Shown here piece after piece: positions 8,701 to 16,400 of a stretch of DNA of 32,841 nt. The translations under genes and the position numbers were made by a program. Positions within the stretch are counted from its first letter, which is position 1. Each line of letters begins with the position of its first letter. This DNA is from an uncultured Roseiarcus sp. (GTDB lineage Bacteria > Pseudomonadota > Alphaproteobacteria > Rhizobiales > Beijerinckiaceae): NCBI GenBank assembly GCA_945957375.1, contig CAMFKX010000023.1, positions 1 through 32,841 of the forward strand. The letters are read 5' to 3'. The notes beneath the pieces are model-generated. The model was not told where the DNA came from, ran no database searches, and worked only from the letters and a program-made list of their open reading frames with translations.

Positions 8701-8964
8701 CGCGACGGACGTCGCGGGCAACAGCGCGAGAGCGACGCTGGCGCCGCTGACGGTGGCGCTGCGGCCGCCGGTGGTAAGCGCGGTGCAAAGCCTGTCGGGG
8801 CTCACCAATCAGACTTCGGACGTGATCGTCGTGACCGCCTCGTCGCCCGCGGGCGCGACCGACCCGATCATCAGCGTGGAGATCTTCAACGGCGCGACCG
8901 ATCTCGGCGCGGCGACGCGCGGCGCAGGCGCGGCGTGGAGCTTCACGGCGGGACATCTGCTTGA
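2776..8964 (+). CDS. Giant secreted matrix protein, 5' part: CBM9-like pair, alpha/beta, CE4-type deacetylase, Ig repeats (frameshifted)
   Basis: The uninterrupted frame runs to a stop at 8964, but homology to its own repeats is lost after 8140, so the last 270 or so residues are out of frame. The true reading continues in the next frame to 14461. There is no signal peptide, as expected of a type I secretion substrate. Residues about 1-190 and 191-370 are two CBM9-like domains, each opening with TITLDGxFxDWP. Residues about 375-620 are an alpha/beta, GATase-like domain. Residues about 635-960 are a NodB/CE4-like deacetylase domain with D644-M-D646, H725-SYT-H729 and the WPWHDYG motif (H904). 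A beta-sandwich follows (about 960-1130), then Ig-like repeats of about 96 residues. The alpha/beta plus deacetylase order mirrors PelA, suggesting it binds and deacetylates an extracellular polysaccharide. Function is inferred; the CBM assignment is moderate. Confidence 0.8.
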   Translation: MTTIANTITLDGTFSDWPAQDMIMTAANAVAGYQIYGALLADSALGPTYVIGIDATSSSDPVIGPGTIFYLNTDQNNTTGYNPFGVVGAEYYVQFALDSSNALQPYLYAVDPAGVSTLLNGGAPLAFGLAADGESVELAVPQALLTPSGGAAPTSINFDVLINNGAVALPPAFSGTTPEYVISAGPSPANTIANTITLDGSFADWPAGDMVMTPGNSQAGYQVYGALLNDSTLGAAYVIGVDAINAADPAIAAGSVIYLNTDQDATTGYSPFGKIGAEYEIQFAVGPNSALQPYLYSLTSAGVATLLNGGDPIPFGLSFNGASVEVAIARSLITPTGGAAPTTIDFVVNINNGLEALPPDFTVDPPYQITDPATLASVDHAIKKVGIVYSATTAAQFFGGGSAGATAYSDLFMATQQQARAAGVSYDLLTEADLTNVAKLSQYSALIFPSFQDVQASQAAAIADALSQVVYQHHVPIITAGAFMTNDQNGNPLPGNSYSTMQNLLNLTSGGFGTATYSVTPDATALAGGNPILAGYSAGQLIGGASGEFAGTTQGYYTNAGYTTFSGFTQPATSLAGINIQGGASVAGVVQTTTGGTNTVFATTGLLGDSNLLQHVIQNAVFQTAPGLAIDVTRFKGVVNSRTDMDQSQYLTDVNPSANGYPGNPGIYDKLIPLLQQWKQQYNFVGSYYVTIGDGNAVAKTGTDWTVSTPYYDQILQMGSEMGDHSYTHLISPPAVDASGNPVPTTVVAGATVSTWGENTNTLYVAAPANGSAPNWTYAYEFGQSKTIEQQNIGIAIAGAAVPGANDTLADSQNILPYFSSTAGGVTGYVSGGWTGVGSGAPNAFGYITPGDTQAVYIAPNVTFDFSEVQYDSKSAASALADWENLFNQLSANSATPIIVWPWHDYGPTNWPTGGVGTTPPGYTPDLYQSFIANAFGAGYEFVTSEQLAQRIAAEQAATLRETTSGAVVTATVTPATSQPDLGGMALNVVNGSGRVIQNAGDWYAYDADSVFMPYGGGTFTVTLGATQDDVTHIDSLPMRADLQSVTGDGANLTFAMTGDGTVDVHIKSPSASANVISVQGASVATLVGDDLQLTFNDGPLAISPTSPQGVAVLHTVTITEGAAPVAGAIVFAAPTVTIASSGGFVNAANPILTGTVTEAVEAQVAGTTVTLYDNGVALPIAATVSSTGTWTAAITLSGDGAHSIVAMDTDRANLTGAANAVVYTLVTSAPTVSATQTLTGVTRSASDTITVTASAEAVGGDSIAGVTIFDGATSLGAATAAAGGTWTFTVAGLADGTHAFSAVPTDLAGNSASSALSPVTVATQAPSVAASQSVSGLTNQTSDTIIVTAAAAVAGDSIVGVEIYSGAAPLGAATLSGTTWTYVASGLTDGQSYAFSAVATDAAGNSATVVLAPLTVATQAPAVSAVQTVSGLTRQTSDTITISASAEAFAGDAIAGVEIYNGATDLGAATLGAGGTWAFTASGLADGQAYTFRAAATDSAGNVASTTLAPVMVASQAPFVSASQSVSGPTNQTSDTITVSAVAEAFGGDSIVGVEIYSGATDLGAAVANGGSWTYTASGLIDGTYAFTAVATDAAGNTASTTLAPVTVATQAPRVSATETVSGLTNLTSNTITAAVIAGAAGAAIQGVEVFNGTTDLGAATAGPAGTWTYMASNLADGVTTFRVVATDAAGNTASTTLAPVMVATQAPALSATESISGVTNQTVDVITGTAVAEAVGGDSITGVEIFNGSTDLGAASLGVGGAWAFTANGLALGQTYLFRAVARDAAGQHCVGHASRRDRRERRADRERKRKPLGRDQPDHEPHYGDGDDADARGQHHRGRDLQRLDRSRGGHRRRGGDMDLRGRRIGRRPDLRLQRGRPGHHGSDGFGVPGAGDGGDAGPDRRRDGEPDRRDEPDFGHDHGDGDRRGGRRRPHPERRNLQRDDRPRGCRARRWRNVGLHRRWTDGRRLRLQRGRDGRRGQQRESDAGAADGGAAAAGGKRGAKPVGAHQSDFGRDRRDRLVARGRDRPDHQRGDLQRRDRSRRGDARRRRGVELHGGTSA
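2785..3885 (+). repeat. Tandem pair of CBM9-like domains
   Basis: Two copies of about 560 bases (from about 2785 and from about 3346) encode closely similar domains. Both share TITLDGxFxDWP, YxGALLxDSxLG, YLNTDQ, TTGYxPFG and SALQPYLY. The DGxxxDWP opening is typical of family-9-like carbohydrate-binding modules. This is a local duplication within the giant gene. Confidence 0.7.
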
Positions 8965-11050
8965 TGGGCAGACCTACGCGTTCCGCGCCGTGGCGACGGA
9001 CGCGGCCGGCAACGCCGCATCCGCCGCGCTGGCGCCGGTGACGGTCGCCACGCAGCCGCCCCAGGTGAGCGCGACGCAAAGCGTGTCGGGCCTGAGCAAC
9101 CGGACGTCGGAGACGATCACCGTCGTCGCGAACGCCGAGCCGGTCGGCGGCGACAGCATCCGCGGCGTGGAGATCTTCAACGGATCGAGGGATCTCGGCG
9201 CGGCCGTGCTGAGCGGCGGGGCGTGGGTGTATACGGCGAGCGGCCTCGCGGACGGGGTCTACGCCTTCAAGGCCGTGGCGACCGACCGGGTCGGCAACGC
9301 GGCGACAGTCGCGCTGGCGCCGGTGACGGTGGCGACGAGGGCGCCGACGCTGAGCGCGAGCCAGAGCGTTTCGGGGCTGACCAGCCAGACCTCGGACACG
9401 ATCCTCGTGACGGCGACCGCCGAGGCGATCGGCGGCGACAGCATCGTGGGCGTCGAGATCTTCAACGGGTCGACCGACCTCGGCGCAGCGACGCTCACGG
9501 GCGGAACCTGGACCTACAAGGCGGTCGGCCTGACGAACGGGACCTACGCCTTTTCCGCGGTGGCGAAGGACGCCGCCGGCAACGCCGCGACGATCGGGCT
9601 CGCGCCGGTGACGGTCGTGACCCAGCCGTTGACGATCAGCGCGACCCAGAGCGTGTCGGGGCTGACCAACCGGACGTCGGACACGATCTCGGCGACGGTC
9701 GGCGCCGGGACCGGCGACTCGGTGGTCAGCGTCCAGATTTACGACGGGGCCGTTGCGCTCGGCGCGGCGAAGCTCGACCCGAGCGGAACCTGGTCATTCA
9801 CGGCGAGCGGTCTGTCGGACGGCGCGCACACATTCAGCGCGGTCGCGACCGACGCGATCAGCGCCAGCGTCAGGACGACGCTCGCGCCGATCACGGTGGA
9901 CACGCAGACCCCGGCGGTCGCGATCACCAGCGCGGCCGGGCTGTCCGCCCAGACGATCAGCGGGACCGTGACGGAGCTCGTGGAGGCCTACGTGGTCGGC
10001 GCGACGGTCACGCTCACCGACAACGGCGTCTCGCTGGGCGTCGTCGCGACCGTCGGATCGGACGGACGCTGGTCGACCACGAAGCCGGTCTCCCTGGTCG
10101 AAGGGGTCAACAGCCTCGTGGCGACGGTCACCGATCTGGCCGGGAACGCCGGCGCCTCGAAGCCGGTCAGCATCCTGGTGGACACGCAGACGCCGGTGGT
10201 GACGATCGCCGCGAAAGGCGGCCTGACCGCCAATCCGCATCAGACGATCAGCGGAACCGTGACCGAGCCGATGGAAAGCGAGGTTGTCGGATCGACCGTC
10301 ACGCTGTTCGACAACGGCGCAAAGCTGGCGACGACGACAGTCTTGCCCGATGGGACGTGGTCCGCCAGCGTAACTCTGTCCGGCGACGGGACGCACAATA
10401 TCGTCGCGTCGGACCTCGACCTCGCCGGCAACGTCGGCGCCAGCCTCGCGACCGCCTTTGCGCTGGCGACGCAGGCCCCGACGGTCAGCGCGAGCGGAAG
10501 CGTGTCGGGCCTGACCAACCAGACCTTGGACACCATCACGGTGCTCGCGGCCGCCGAGTCCGTCGCCGGCGACAGCATCGCGAAAGTCGAGATCTTCGAC
10601 GGATCGAACGATCTCGGCGCCGCGACGCTCAGCGCCGGGGCGTGGCGTTTCACCGCCAGGGGCCTCCTCGACCAGCGGACCTATACTTTCCGCGCCGTGG
10701 CGACGGACGCGGCCGGCAACACCGGGGCGGCGACGTTGGCGCCGGTGACCGTCGACACGCAGAAGCCGGTGGTCTCGATCGCCGGCTCGGGCGGCCCGTC
10801 TTCAAGCGCGAACCTGACCCTTTCCGGCGTCGTGACGGAGCCGGTCGAGGCCAATGTCGTCGGCTCGACCGTGACGCTGATCGACAACGGCCAGATCGTG
10901 GGTTCGGCGAAGGTCGGACAGAACGGCGCCTGGTCGACGTCGATCGCGCTGGTCCCCGGCGTGAACAGCATCGTCGCCCAGGACACGGACCTCGCCGGCA
11001 ATGTCGGAACGTCGTCAGCGGTCAGCGTCACGTTCCAGCAAACCGCCGCT
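6463..11050 (+). repeat. Tandem Ig-like repeat array, about 288 bases per unit
   Basis: Thirteen units share the pattern VSAxQSVSGLTNQTSDTI, GGDSIxGVEIFNG, TDLGAAT, TWxFTASGLADG, and AVATDAAGN ending in APVTVATQ. They start near 6463, 6751, 7039, 7330, 7612, 7900, 8189, 8478, 8766, 9057, 9342, 9630 and 10482. A second Ig type, marked by SGTVTE and VTLxDNG, appears near 6178, 9913, 10195 and 10765, with a divergent copy near 11051. These stalk-like domains are usual in large secreted adhesins. High DNA similarity makes the array prone to recombination and to assembly error. Confidence 0.85.
8140..8142 (+). other. Single-base frameshift point in the giant gene
   Basis: The repeat motif D-A-A-G-N is encoded elsewhere with GCC-GGC-AAC. 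Here the sequence is GCC-GGG-CAAC, one G too many. Removing one G restores D-A-A-G-N-I-A-S and links the two long frames into a continuous one of about 3,895 codons. It may be a sequencing error or a genuine inactivating or phase-variable mutation. Confidence 0.85.
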
Positions 11051-14000
11051 CCGGCGATCACGTCAGCGACCTATGTCGGCTATGGCGCGACCGGCCACTG
11101 GACTCTGAGCGGCGTCGCCGCGCCCGGCAGCACAGTCGCCATCAAGGACGGCGCGACGACGCTCGGCGCCACGGTCGCCACAGGAGGAACCTGGACCTTC
11201 ATCACCGGCGAGAACAATTCGTCGATCCGGGTCTTCACGGCGTCGACCTCGGGCGGCGCCTCGGCGCCCTATTACGAAGGCACGCGGGCCTACGATACGA
11301 TCGCCGTCGCGTCCGAGCCGGCCGTTTCCGCGGCGGCCCTGATCAACGGCGATCTGGGGATCAACACGCTCCAGATCACGGCTCCGGCGGCGCTCAGCGA
11401 CGCCGATTTCGCCCACGTCCAGTCGGTCCAGATGCTGGCGCTGACCGGCGCCAGCTCCGTCGCGTTGGGGCCGAAGGCGACCGTGGCCGGCATCGCCGCC
11501 GTCGTCACGGGCGCCGGAGCGACGACCGTCGCGGACAGCAATCCGGGAGCGCTCACGATCAACGCAGCGGCCCTGGGACTCGGAAACCTGCTGACGGTGA
11601 CGGGTTCGACCGCCATGACGGTGACGAACCTGACCGGCGGCCTGAATGCGGCCAAGGCCAGCGGCGCGCTCACGGTGACGGCGGCGTCCGCGTCCGCCCA
11701 GGCCATCAGCCTCGGATCGGGAGCGGCGGTCGTCACCGACAGCGTCAAGGGCGGCAGCCTGGTCATCGACGCCGCGGCGCTACAAGCCGGGACGCTGACG
11801 CTGCTCGGCGCGGCGACGAAGACCGTCAACAATCTGGCAGGAAATCTTCTTGCGGGCGCCGACGGCGGCTTCGTCTTCGTCAACGCCGTCGGGTCGGGAA
11901 CGCAGTCGATCACGACCGGCTGGGTCGACGCCTCGATCGCCAAGACGGGCGTCGGCCCTGTGACGGTCGACGCCGGCGCGACCGGCGTGGGGCGGATTCT
12001 GACGCTTTCCGGTTCGGCGAGCGAGACCGTCTCCAACCTCGCCGCCAACGTCAACGCGACCGGACTGACCGGCGCCCTCAGCGTCACGACCAAGGCCAAC
12101 GGCCTTTCGATCGCCACCGGAGTGGGCGGGACGACGATCGACGCCAGCGCCATGACAGGAACCCTGACGCTGAGCGGCGGCGGCGCGACCACGGTGAAGG
12201 GGCTGAAGAGCAATCTCGTCGCCAGCGGCGACGGCGCGCTCAAGGTCACGACGACGGGCGGGTCGCAGAGCGTGACCACCGGCTCCGGCAATCTTGCGAT
12301 CGCCGACGGCTCGACGGGCGCTCTGACGGTCGACGCCTGGTCGTTGGGCGGCAGTCTCCTGACCCTGACCGGCAAGGGTCCGGTCAGCGTCGCCAACCTG
12401 ACAGGCAATCTCGACGCGACCGGCGACAGCGGCGCGATCAATGTGACGGCGATCGGCGCCTCGGCACAGTTCGTCTCGACCGGTTCGGGCGCGATGTCGA
12501 TCGCCGACAGCGCCAAGGGCGGCAGCGTCGTCGTCGACGCCGCGGCGCTCGCGTCGGGCGTGTTGACGCTGTCGGGCACGGCGATGAAGACGGTCAACAA
12601 CCTGGCCGGCGATCTGCGGGCGACCGGGAACGCCGGCACGGTGATCGTCAACGCGATCGGGTCCCGGCGACAGTCGGTGACGACCGGCGGCGGCGACACC
12701 ACGATCAACGACTCCGGCGCGGGCGGCATGACGGTCGACGCCACGGCGTCCGCCGCGCGCAGGACGCTGACGCTGACCGGATCGGCGGCGGAGACGGTCG
12801 CCGGCCTGTCGGCGAATGTGGTCGCGACCGGACTGACCGGCGCTTTGAACGTCACGACCGGACCGGCGTACGGGACGGGATTGTCGATCGCCCTCGGAAA
12901 GGGCGCCAACACGATCAACGCCGGCACCCTGGCCGGGTCGCTGCTCACCCTGAGCGGCGCGGGCGCGGCGACTGTGACCGCGCTCGGCGGCGATCTCAAC
13001 GCGAGCGCCGACAGCGGCGCGCTGACGGTGACGACGACCGCAAAGAAAGTCCAGACGGTGACAGTCGGCTCGGGCGATACGACGATCATCGACAAATCGC
13101 TGACCGGGCTGACGATCAACGCCGCCGCGCTCAATTCGCGGGCGACGCTGAGACTGTCCGGCGCCGGCGCCGCGACCGTGACCAACCTGATGGGCGCGCT
13201 CAATGCGAGCGGCGACGCCGGCGCGCTCAATATCGTCGCCGCGGCCGCCTCGCCGCAGTCGATCGTCACCGGCTCGGGCGCGACCTCGATCACCGACAAC
13301 GCCAAGGGCGGTAGCGTCACCGTCGACGCCACGGCGCTTGGAACGGGCGCCTTGACGCTGCTCGGGACGGCGACGAAGACGGTGAACGCCCTCGCCGGAA
13401 GCCTCAACGCGACGGGCGACGGCGGCGCGGTGTTCGTGAATGTAACCGGATCGGCGGCCCACGCCATCGCGACCGGCGCGGGCGACACCTCGATCACCGG
13501 CGCCGGGACCGGAGCCGTCGCAGTGGACGCCGGCGCGACCTCGGCCGGCAGGACGCTGACGCTGTCGGGCTCGGCTTCGGCAACGGTCGCCAATTTGACC
13601 GCGAATGTCGTCGCAACCGGACTGACCGGCGCTTTGAACGTCACGACGAGAACCACCGGGCTCTCGATCGCCGCCGGGGCCGGCGCAACCCGGATCGACG
13701 CGGGCGCGATGACCGGCGCGATGACCCTGTCCGGCCGCGGCGCGGCGACGGTGACCGCCCTGCGCGGAAACCTGATCGCCACAGGCGAGAGCGGTTCGCT
13801 CAAGGTCGCGACGACCGGCTACGCGCAGACCGTGACGACGGGCTCCGGCGACGCCGCCATCGTCAATGGTTCGAAGTCCCTGACGATCAACGCGGCGGCG
13901 CAGGGACAGGGCCGCACGCTGACGCTCTCCGGCGCGGGACCGGTCACGGTGACCGGTCTGCAAGGCAACCTGGATGCGACCGGCGACAGCGGCGCGATCA

Positions 14001-14461
14001 GCCTCACCCTTGCGGGACACGGGCCGCAGACGATCCGGACCGGCTCCGGTCCGACGAGCGTCGTCGCGACCGGCGGCGCCGACACGTTCGCCGTCAACGG
14101 CGGCGGCGACAGCTTCATGATCGCCGGCCATGCAACCGCCGATTCCTTCGCCTTCGCCAAGACGAGCGCCTCGCCCAACACATCGCAGGGGCGCACAACG
14201 ATCGCGGGCTTCTCGGCCGACGGGTCGGTCCGCGATCTCCTGGACTTCTCGCACCTGGACCCGAGGCTCGCCATCGAGGGGCCGGTGTCGAGCGCCAGCA
14301 TGGTCGCGGCCGATTCGATCGCCTGGCTCTATTCAGGCAAGGACGCGATGGTCTACGTCAACGACACGAACAGCGCTCTTGCGCTCAACAGTTCGAGCCT
14401 GATGGAGATCACCCTGACCGGAGTGTCGCACGGGCTCTCGGCGACGAACTTCGTTGCGTGA
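8171..14461 (+). CDS. Giant secreted matrix protein, 3' part: Ig repeats, higher-order repeat array, type I secretion-like C-terminus
   Basis: This frame continues the protein begun at 2776. The meaningful reading starts at about 8141; GTG 8171 is merely the first possible start codon and has no role as a real initiation site that I can see. It encodes the remaining Ig-like repeats (to about 11050), a linker (about 11050-11530) and a Gly/Ala/Thr-rich beta-strand repeat array (11534-14070). The C-terminal region of about 130 residues begins GGADTFAVNGGGDSF and contains GFSADGSVRDLLDFSHLD. That matches the pattern of type I secretion C-termini (the DTFxF and DFxxxxDxLDFS style seen in RTX/serralysin-like proteins). 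The protein is probably exported whole by the ABC transporter starting at 139 and held in the matrix or at the cell surface. The downstream PelA-like gene follows with almost no gap, suggesting co-transcription. Confidence 0.8.
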   Translation: MTVASGAPTVSASESLSGVTNQTTNLITVTATTPTPGASIIGVEIYNGSTGLGAATGGAGATWTFAAAGLADGQTYAFSAVARDTTGQTGSAFLAPVTVATQAPTVVATASLTGVTNQTSDTITVTATAEAVVGDRIQSVEIYNGTTDLGAAARGAGGTWVFTAGGLTDGAYAFSAVATDVAGNSARATLAPLTVALRPPVVSAVQSLSGLTNQTSDVIVVTASSPAGATDPIISVEIFNGATDLGAATRGAGAAWSFTAGHLLDGQTYAFRAVATDAAGNAASAALAPVTVATQPPQVSATQSVSGLSNRTSETITVVANAEPVGGDSIRGVEIFNGSRDLGAAVLSGGAWVYTASGLADGVYAFKAVATDRVGNAATVALAPVTVATRAPTLSASQSVSGLTSQTSDTILVTATAEAIGGDSIVGVEIFNGSTDLGAATLTGGTWTYKAVGLTNGTYAFSAVAKDAAGNAATIGLAPVTVVTQPLTISATQSVSGLTNRTSDTISATVGAGTGDSVVSVQIYDGAVALGAAKLDPSGTWSFTASGLSDGAHTFSAVATDAISASVRTTLAPITVDTQTPAVAITSAAGLSAQTISGTVTELVEAYVVGATVTLTDNGVSLGVVATVGSDGRWSTTKPVSLVEGVNSLVATVTDLAGNAGASKPVSILVDTQTPVVTIAAKGGLTANPHQTISGTVTEPMESEVVGSTVTLFDNGAKLATTTVLPDGTWSASVTLSGDGTHNIVASDLDLAGNVGASLATAFALATQAPTVSASGSVSGLTNQTLDTITVLAAAESVAGDSIAKVEIFDGSNDLGAATLSAGAWRFTARGLLDQRTYTFRAVATDAAGNTGAATLAPVTVDTQKPVVSIAGSGGPSSSANLTLSGVVTEPVEANVVGSTVTLIDNGQIVGSAKVGQNGAWSTSIALVPGVNSIVAQDTDLAGNVGTSSAVSVTFQQTAAPAITSATYVGYGATGHWTLSGVAAPGSTVAIKDGATTLGATVATGGTWTFITGENNSSIRVFTASTSGGASAPYYEGTRAYDTIAVASEPAVSAAALINGDLGINTLQITAPAALSDADFAHVQSVQMLALTGASSVALGPKATVAGIAAVVTGAGATTVADSNPGALTINAAALGLGNLLTVTGSTAMTVTNLTGGLNAAKASGALTVTAASASAQAISLGSGAAVVTDSVKGGSLVIDAAALQAGTLTLLGAATKTVNNLAGNLLAGADGGFVFVNAVGSGTQSITTGWVDASIAKTGVGPVTVDAGATGVGRILTLSGSASETVSNLAANVNATGLTGALSVTTKANGLSIATGVGGTTIDASAMTGTLTLSGGGATTVKGLKSNLVASGDGALKVTTTGGSQSVTTGSGNLAIADGSTGALTVDAWSLGGSLLTLTGKGPVSVANLTGNLDATGDSGAINVTAIGASAQFVSTGSGAMSIADSAKGGSVVVDAAALASGVLTLSGTAMKTVNNLAGDLRATGNAGTVIVNAIGSRRQSVTTGGGDTTINDSGAGGMTVDATASAARRTLTLTGSAAETVAGLSANVVATGLTGALNVTTGPAYGTGLSIALGKGANTINAGTLAGSLLTLSGAGAATVTALGGDLNASADSGALTVTTTAKKVQTVTVGSGDTTIIDKSLTGLTINAAALNSRATLRLSGAGAATVTNLMGALNASGDAGALNIVAAAASPQSIVTGSGATSITDNAKGGSVTVDATALGTGALTLLGTATKTVNALAGSLNATGDGGAVFVNVTGSAAHAIATGAGDTSITGAGTGAVAVDAGATSAGRTLTLSGSASATVANLTANVVATGLTGALNVTTRTTGLSIAAGAGATRIDAGAMTGAMTLSGRGAATVTALRGNLIATGESGSLKVATTGYAQTVTTGSGDAAIVNGSKSLTINAAAQGQGRTLTLSGAGPVTVTGLQGNLDATGDSGAISLTLAGHGPQTIRTGSGPTSVVATGGADTFAVNGGGDSFMIAGHATADSFAFAKTSASPNTSQGRTTIAGFSADGSVRDLLDFSHLDPRLAIEGPVSSASMVAADSIAWLYSGKDAMVYVNDTNSALALNSSSLMEITLTGVSHGLSATNFVA
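11534..14070 (+). repeat. Higher-order repeat array, (ABCD)x3 + A
   Basis: Thirteen beta-rich units of about 56-69 residues follow the theme LTLSGxGxxTVxNLxGNLxATGDSGA, then QSVTTGSGDTSI. They fall into four subtypes in fixed order. A (marked by INAAA or VDAxxLG) is near 11534, 12308, 13094 and 13868. B (marked by KGGS and KTVNNLAG) is near 11743, 12512 and 13301. C (marked by TGLTGAL and LSIA) is near 11945, 12713 and 13501. D is near 12140, 12919 and 13699. The super-period is about 771-786 bases. Confidence 0.75.
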
Positions 14462-14480
14462 CGCTCTCCGGTCCGCCGAA

Positions 14481-16400
14481 ATGGCGCGGGCGTTGGCGGT
14501 CGTCTGGCTCCTGCGCTCGATCGCGCGGGTCGGCCTGGCGGCGGCGGCGCTCGCTTGCGCGACGCTTCCGGCGAGGGCTCGGGAGCCGACGCCGGTCAAG
14601 CGCGAGATCCTGGCCCTGTACGACGGATCCCAGGAGGGGCAGGCGGACTTCACCCGTATCCACCGCTTCGCCGAATTGCCGCTCAACCATCTGGGTCTGA
14701 TCCTCCGGTTCCGCGACGTGCGCGACGATCTGCCGGAAGCCGGGGAGCTCGCGCGCTACCTGGGCGTTCTCACCTGGTTCGCCGGACCGATCCCGCACGG
14801 CGACGCCTATCTCGCCTGGGCGAAACGCGCGGCGCAACGCCCTCTCCGCTTCGTCATCCTCGGCGATGTCGGGATCGCGATCGATTCGGCCAATCTCTCC
14901 TCGGTCAACCAGCTTCTCGCCTCCGCCGGGGTGCGCCACACCGGCGAATATGTCTCCCCGACCCTCGGCGTCAGGGTGACGCAACGGGATCCGAGTCTCA
15001 TCGAGTTCGAATGCCGCCTCGGTCCGGTTCTGCCCGACTACCCGATCACGCGCCCGGCCGCCGGAATCGCGCGCGCCGCGGTGACGCTGGAGACCCCCTC
15101 CTATCGGGGCGCGCGCATCGCGGTCCCGGTCGCGATCGGGGCCAACGGCGGCTACGCCGGCTGGAATTTCGAGATGTGCCACCAGCGGCCTCCGCTCTAT
15201 CAGAGCCGCTGGCTGATCAACCCGTTCGATTTCTTTCGCGCCGCGTTCGCCTGCGCCGGCGAGCCGGTTCCGGACACCACCACCGCTTCGGGGAACCGAC
15301 TGTACTTCAGCATCCTCGACAGCGAGGGCCTGACCCGGCAGAGCAAGATCGAAGCGTTTGAGGACACGCCCGCCGGAGAAGTCGATCTCGGCGAGTTGAT
15401 CAAGCCGTTTCCCGACTTGCCGACCAATCTCGACCTTCACGGCGACGAGTTGACCAAGGCCGAGCGGCCCGGGTCGGCGGCGCAGACGCTGCTGCGCAAG
15501 ATCCTGGCGGAGCCGCAGGTCCAGCTCCTGAGACGGCCGATGCAAGCGACGCTGTCGCGCTACGACTTCGCCTATCCATCTATCGCGAACCTGTCGCCGC
15601 TGCTCAGCGCGGGCCCGCAGGCCTATGTGAACAAGCCGATGAGCGACGAAAGCGCCTATGTCGGCGCGAGCCCGGTCGGCCAGAACCACTTTCCCGCCCT
15701 CGCGGCGACCATCGCCAACACCGACCGGCCGCGACGCCTCGCGCCGCTCGATCTCAACGCCCACGCCTATACCGGCGAATACCCGGCGCAGCTGCGCGCG
15801 GTGAAGGAGCTGCTCGCCAAGGCGCACGACAGCGCGCTGACGCCGGTGTCGGCGAATCGCTACGCCGCGATCGTCGACGGGTTCTTCAGCGCGCGCGTGG
15901 ACCGCATCGGCGACTCGATCTGGCGGATCAGCGGGCGAGGCGCGCTGCAGACCGTCCGGTTCGACGATTCCGGCGGCCTCGAGGTGGACGATTCGTCGAG
16001 CGAGGGCGTGATCGGAGCCAGGAAGATCGGCTCGACGCTCTACGTCGCGCTGGACGAAGCGGTCGAACCGGCGATCGTCGCGCTTGCGCCGGCGGCGACC
16101 ATCAAGAGCGACGCCCCGCTGACGCTGGTCGAGAGCCGCTGGCTGGTGCGCAAGGTCAAGCGCGACCGCTGCAACCTCCGGTTCGAGGCCGAAGGCTATG
16201 GCGACGGATCCTTCCTCTGGACCGGAGCGAGCGGGCGCAGCACGATCTCCGTCGAACGCGCCGGCGTTCCGCTCTGGCGAGGATCGGCGCAGGCGGACGA
16301 AGCCGGCCGGCTCGCCTTCACCCTGCCGATCAGCGCCGTCGCCTCGGTCGCTGTCGAGGTCGCGTGTGCGGATCCGGCGCGTCCGGACGTCGTCAGATAG
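14481..16400 (+). CDS. PelA-like protein lacking hydrolase domain, deacetylase site degenerate
   Basis: A secreted or periplasmic protein of 639 residues, counted from ATG 14481. An in-frame TTG at 14454 overlaps the previous stop; neither has a good ribosome site, and I prefer ATG because a signal peptide follows directly (MARALAVVWLL to LPARA). It aligns by eye with the C-terminal two thirds of PelA: an alpha/beta domain (ALYDGSQEG, IHRFAELPLNHLGL), a deacetylase-like domain and a beta-rich tail (RGALQTVRFD, LYVALDEAV). In PelA the deacetylase starts HIDGDG; here it is ILDSEG, and I find no HxxxH metal motif, so it is probably inactive. The usual N-terminal GH114 domain is missing and is encoded separately at 18418-19323. 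Likely role: binding or guiding the polymer in the periplasm. Family membership is fairly sure; loss of activity is inference. Confidence 0.75.
   Translation: MARALAVVWLLRSIARVGLAAAALACATLPARAREPTPVKREILALYDGSQEGQADFTRIHRFAELPLNHLGLILRFRDVRDDLPEAGELARYLGVLTWFAGPIPHGDAYLAWAKRAAQRPLRFVILGDVGIAIDSANLSSVNQLLASAGVRHTGEYVSPTLGVRVTQRDPSLIEFECRLGPVLPDYPITRPAAGIARAAVTLETPSYRGARIAVPVAIGANGGYAGWNFEMCHQRPPLYQSRWLINPFDFFRAAFACAGEPVPDTTTASGNRLYFSILDSEGLTRQSKIEAFEDTPAGEVDLGELIKPFPDLPTNLDLHGDELTKAERPGSAAQTLLRKILAEPQVQLLRRPMQATLSRYDFAYPSIANLSPLLSAGPQAYVNKPMSDESAYVGASPVGQNHFPALAATIANTDRPRRLAPLDLNAHAYTGEYPAQLRAVKELLAKAHDSALTPVSANRYAAIVDGFFSARVDRIGDSIWRISGRGALQTVRFDDSGGLEVDDSSSEGVIGARKIGSTLYVALDEAVEPAIVALAPAATIKSDAPLTLVESRWLVRKVKRDRCNLRFEAEGYGDGSFLWTGASGRSTISVERAGVPLWRGSAQADEAGRLAFTLPISAVASVAVEVACADPARPDVVR

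Noticed and set aside
6463-11050. Regular repeats as a possible CRISPR array
   Set aside because: The unit is about 288 bases, fully coding, with no short repeat/spacer alternation.
9223-13314. Same-strand alternative frame of 1,363 codons
   Set aside because: Almost only Arg, Gly, Asp and Gln, typical of reading G+C-rich repeats out of frame; the true frame shows conserved Ig and beta-repeat motifs.
11290-13803. Antisense open frame of 837 codons opposite the higher-order repeat array
   Set aside because: Low-complexity Ala/Pro/Val composition follows the sense repeats; no ribosome site or domain is evident.
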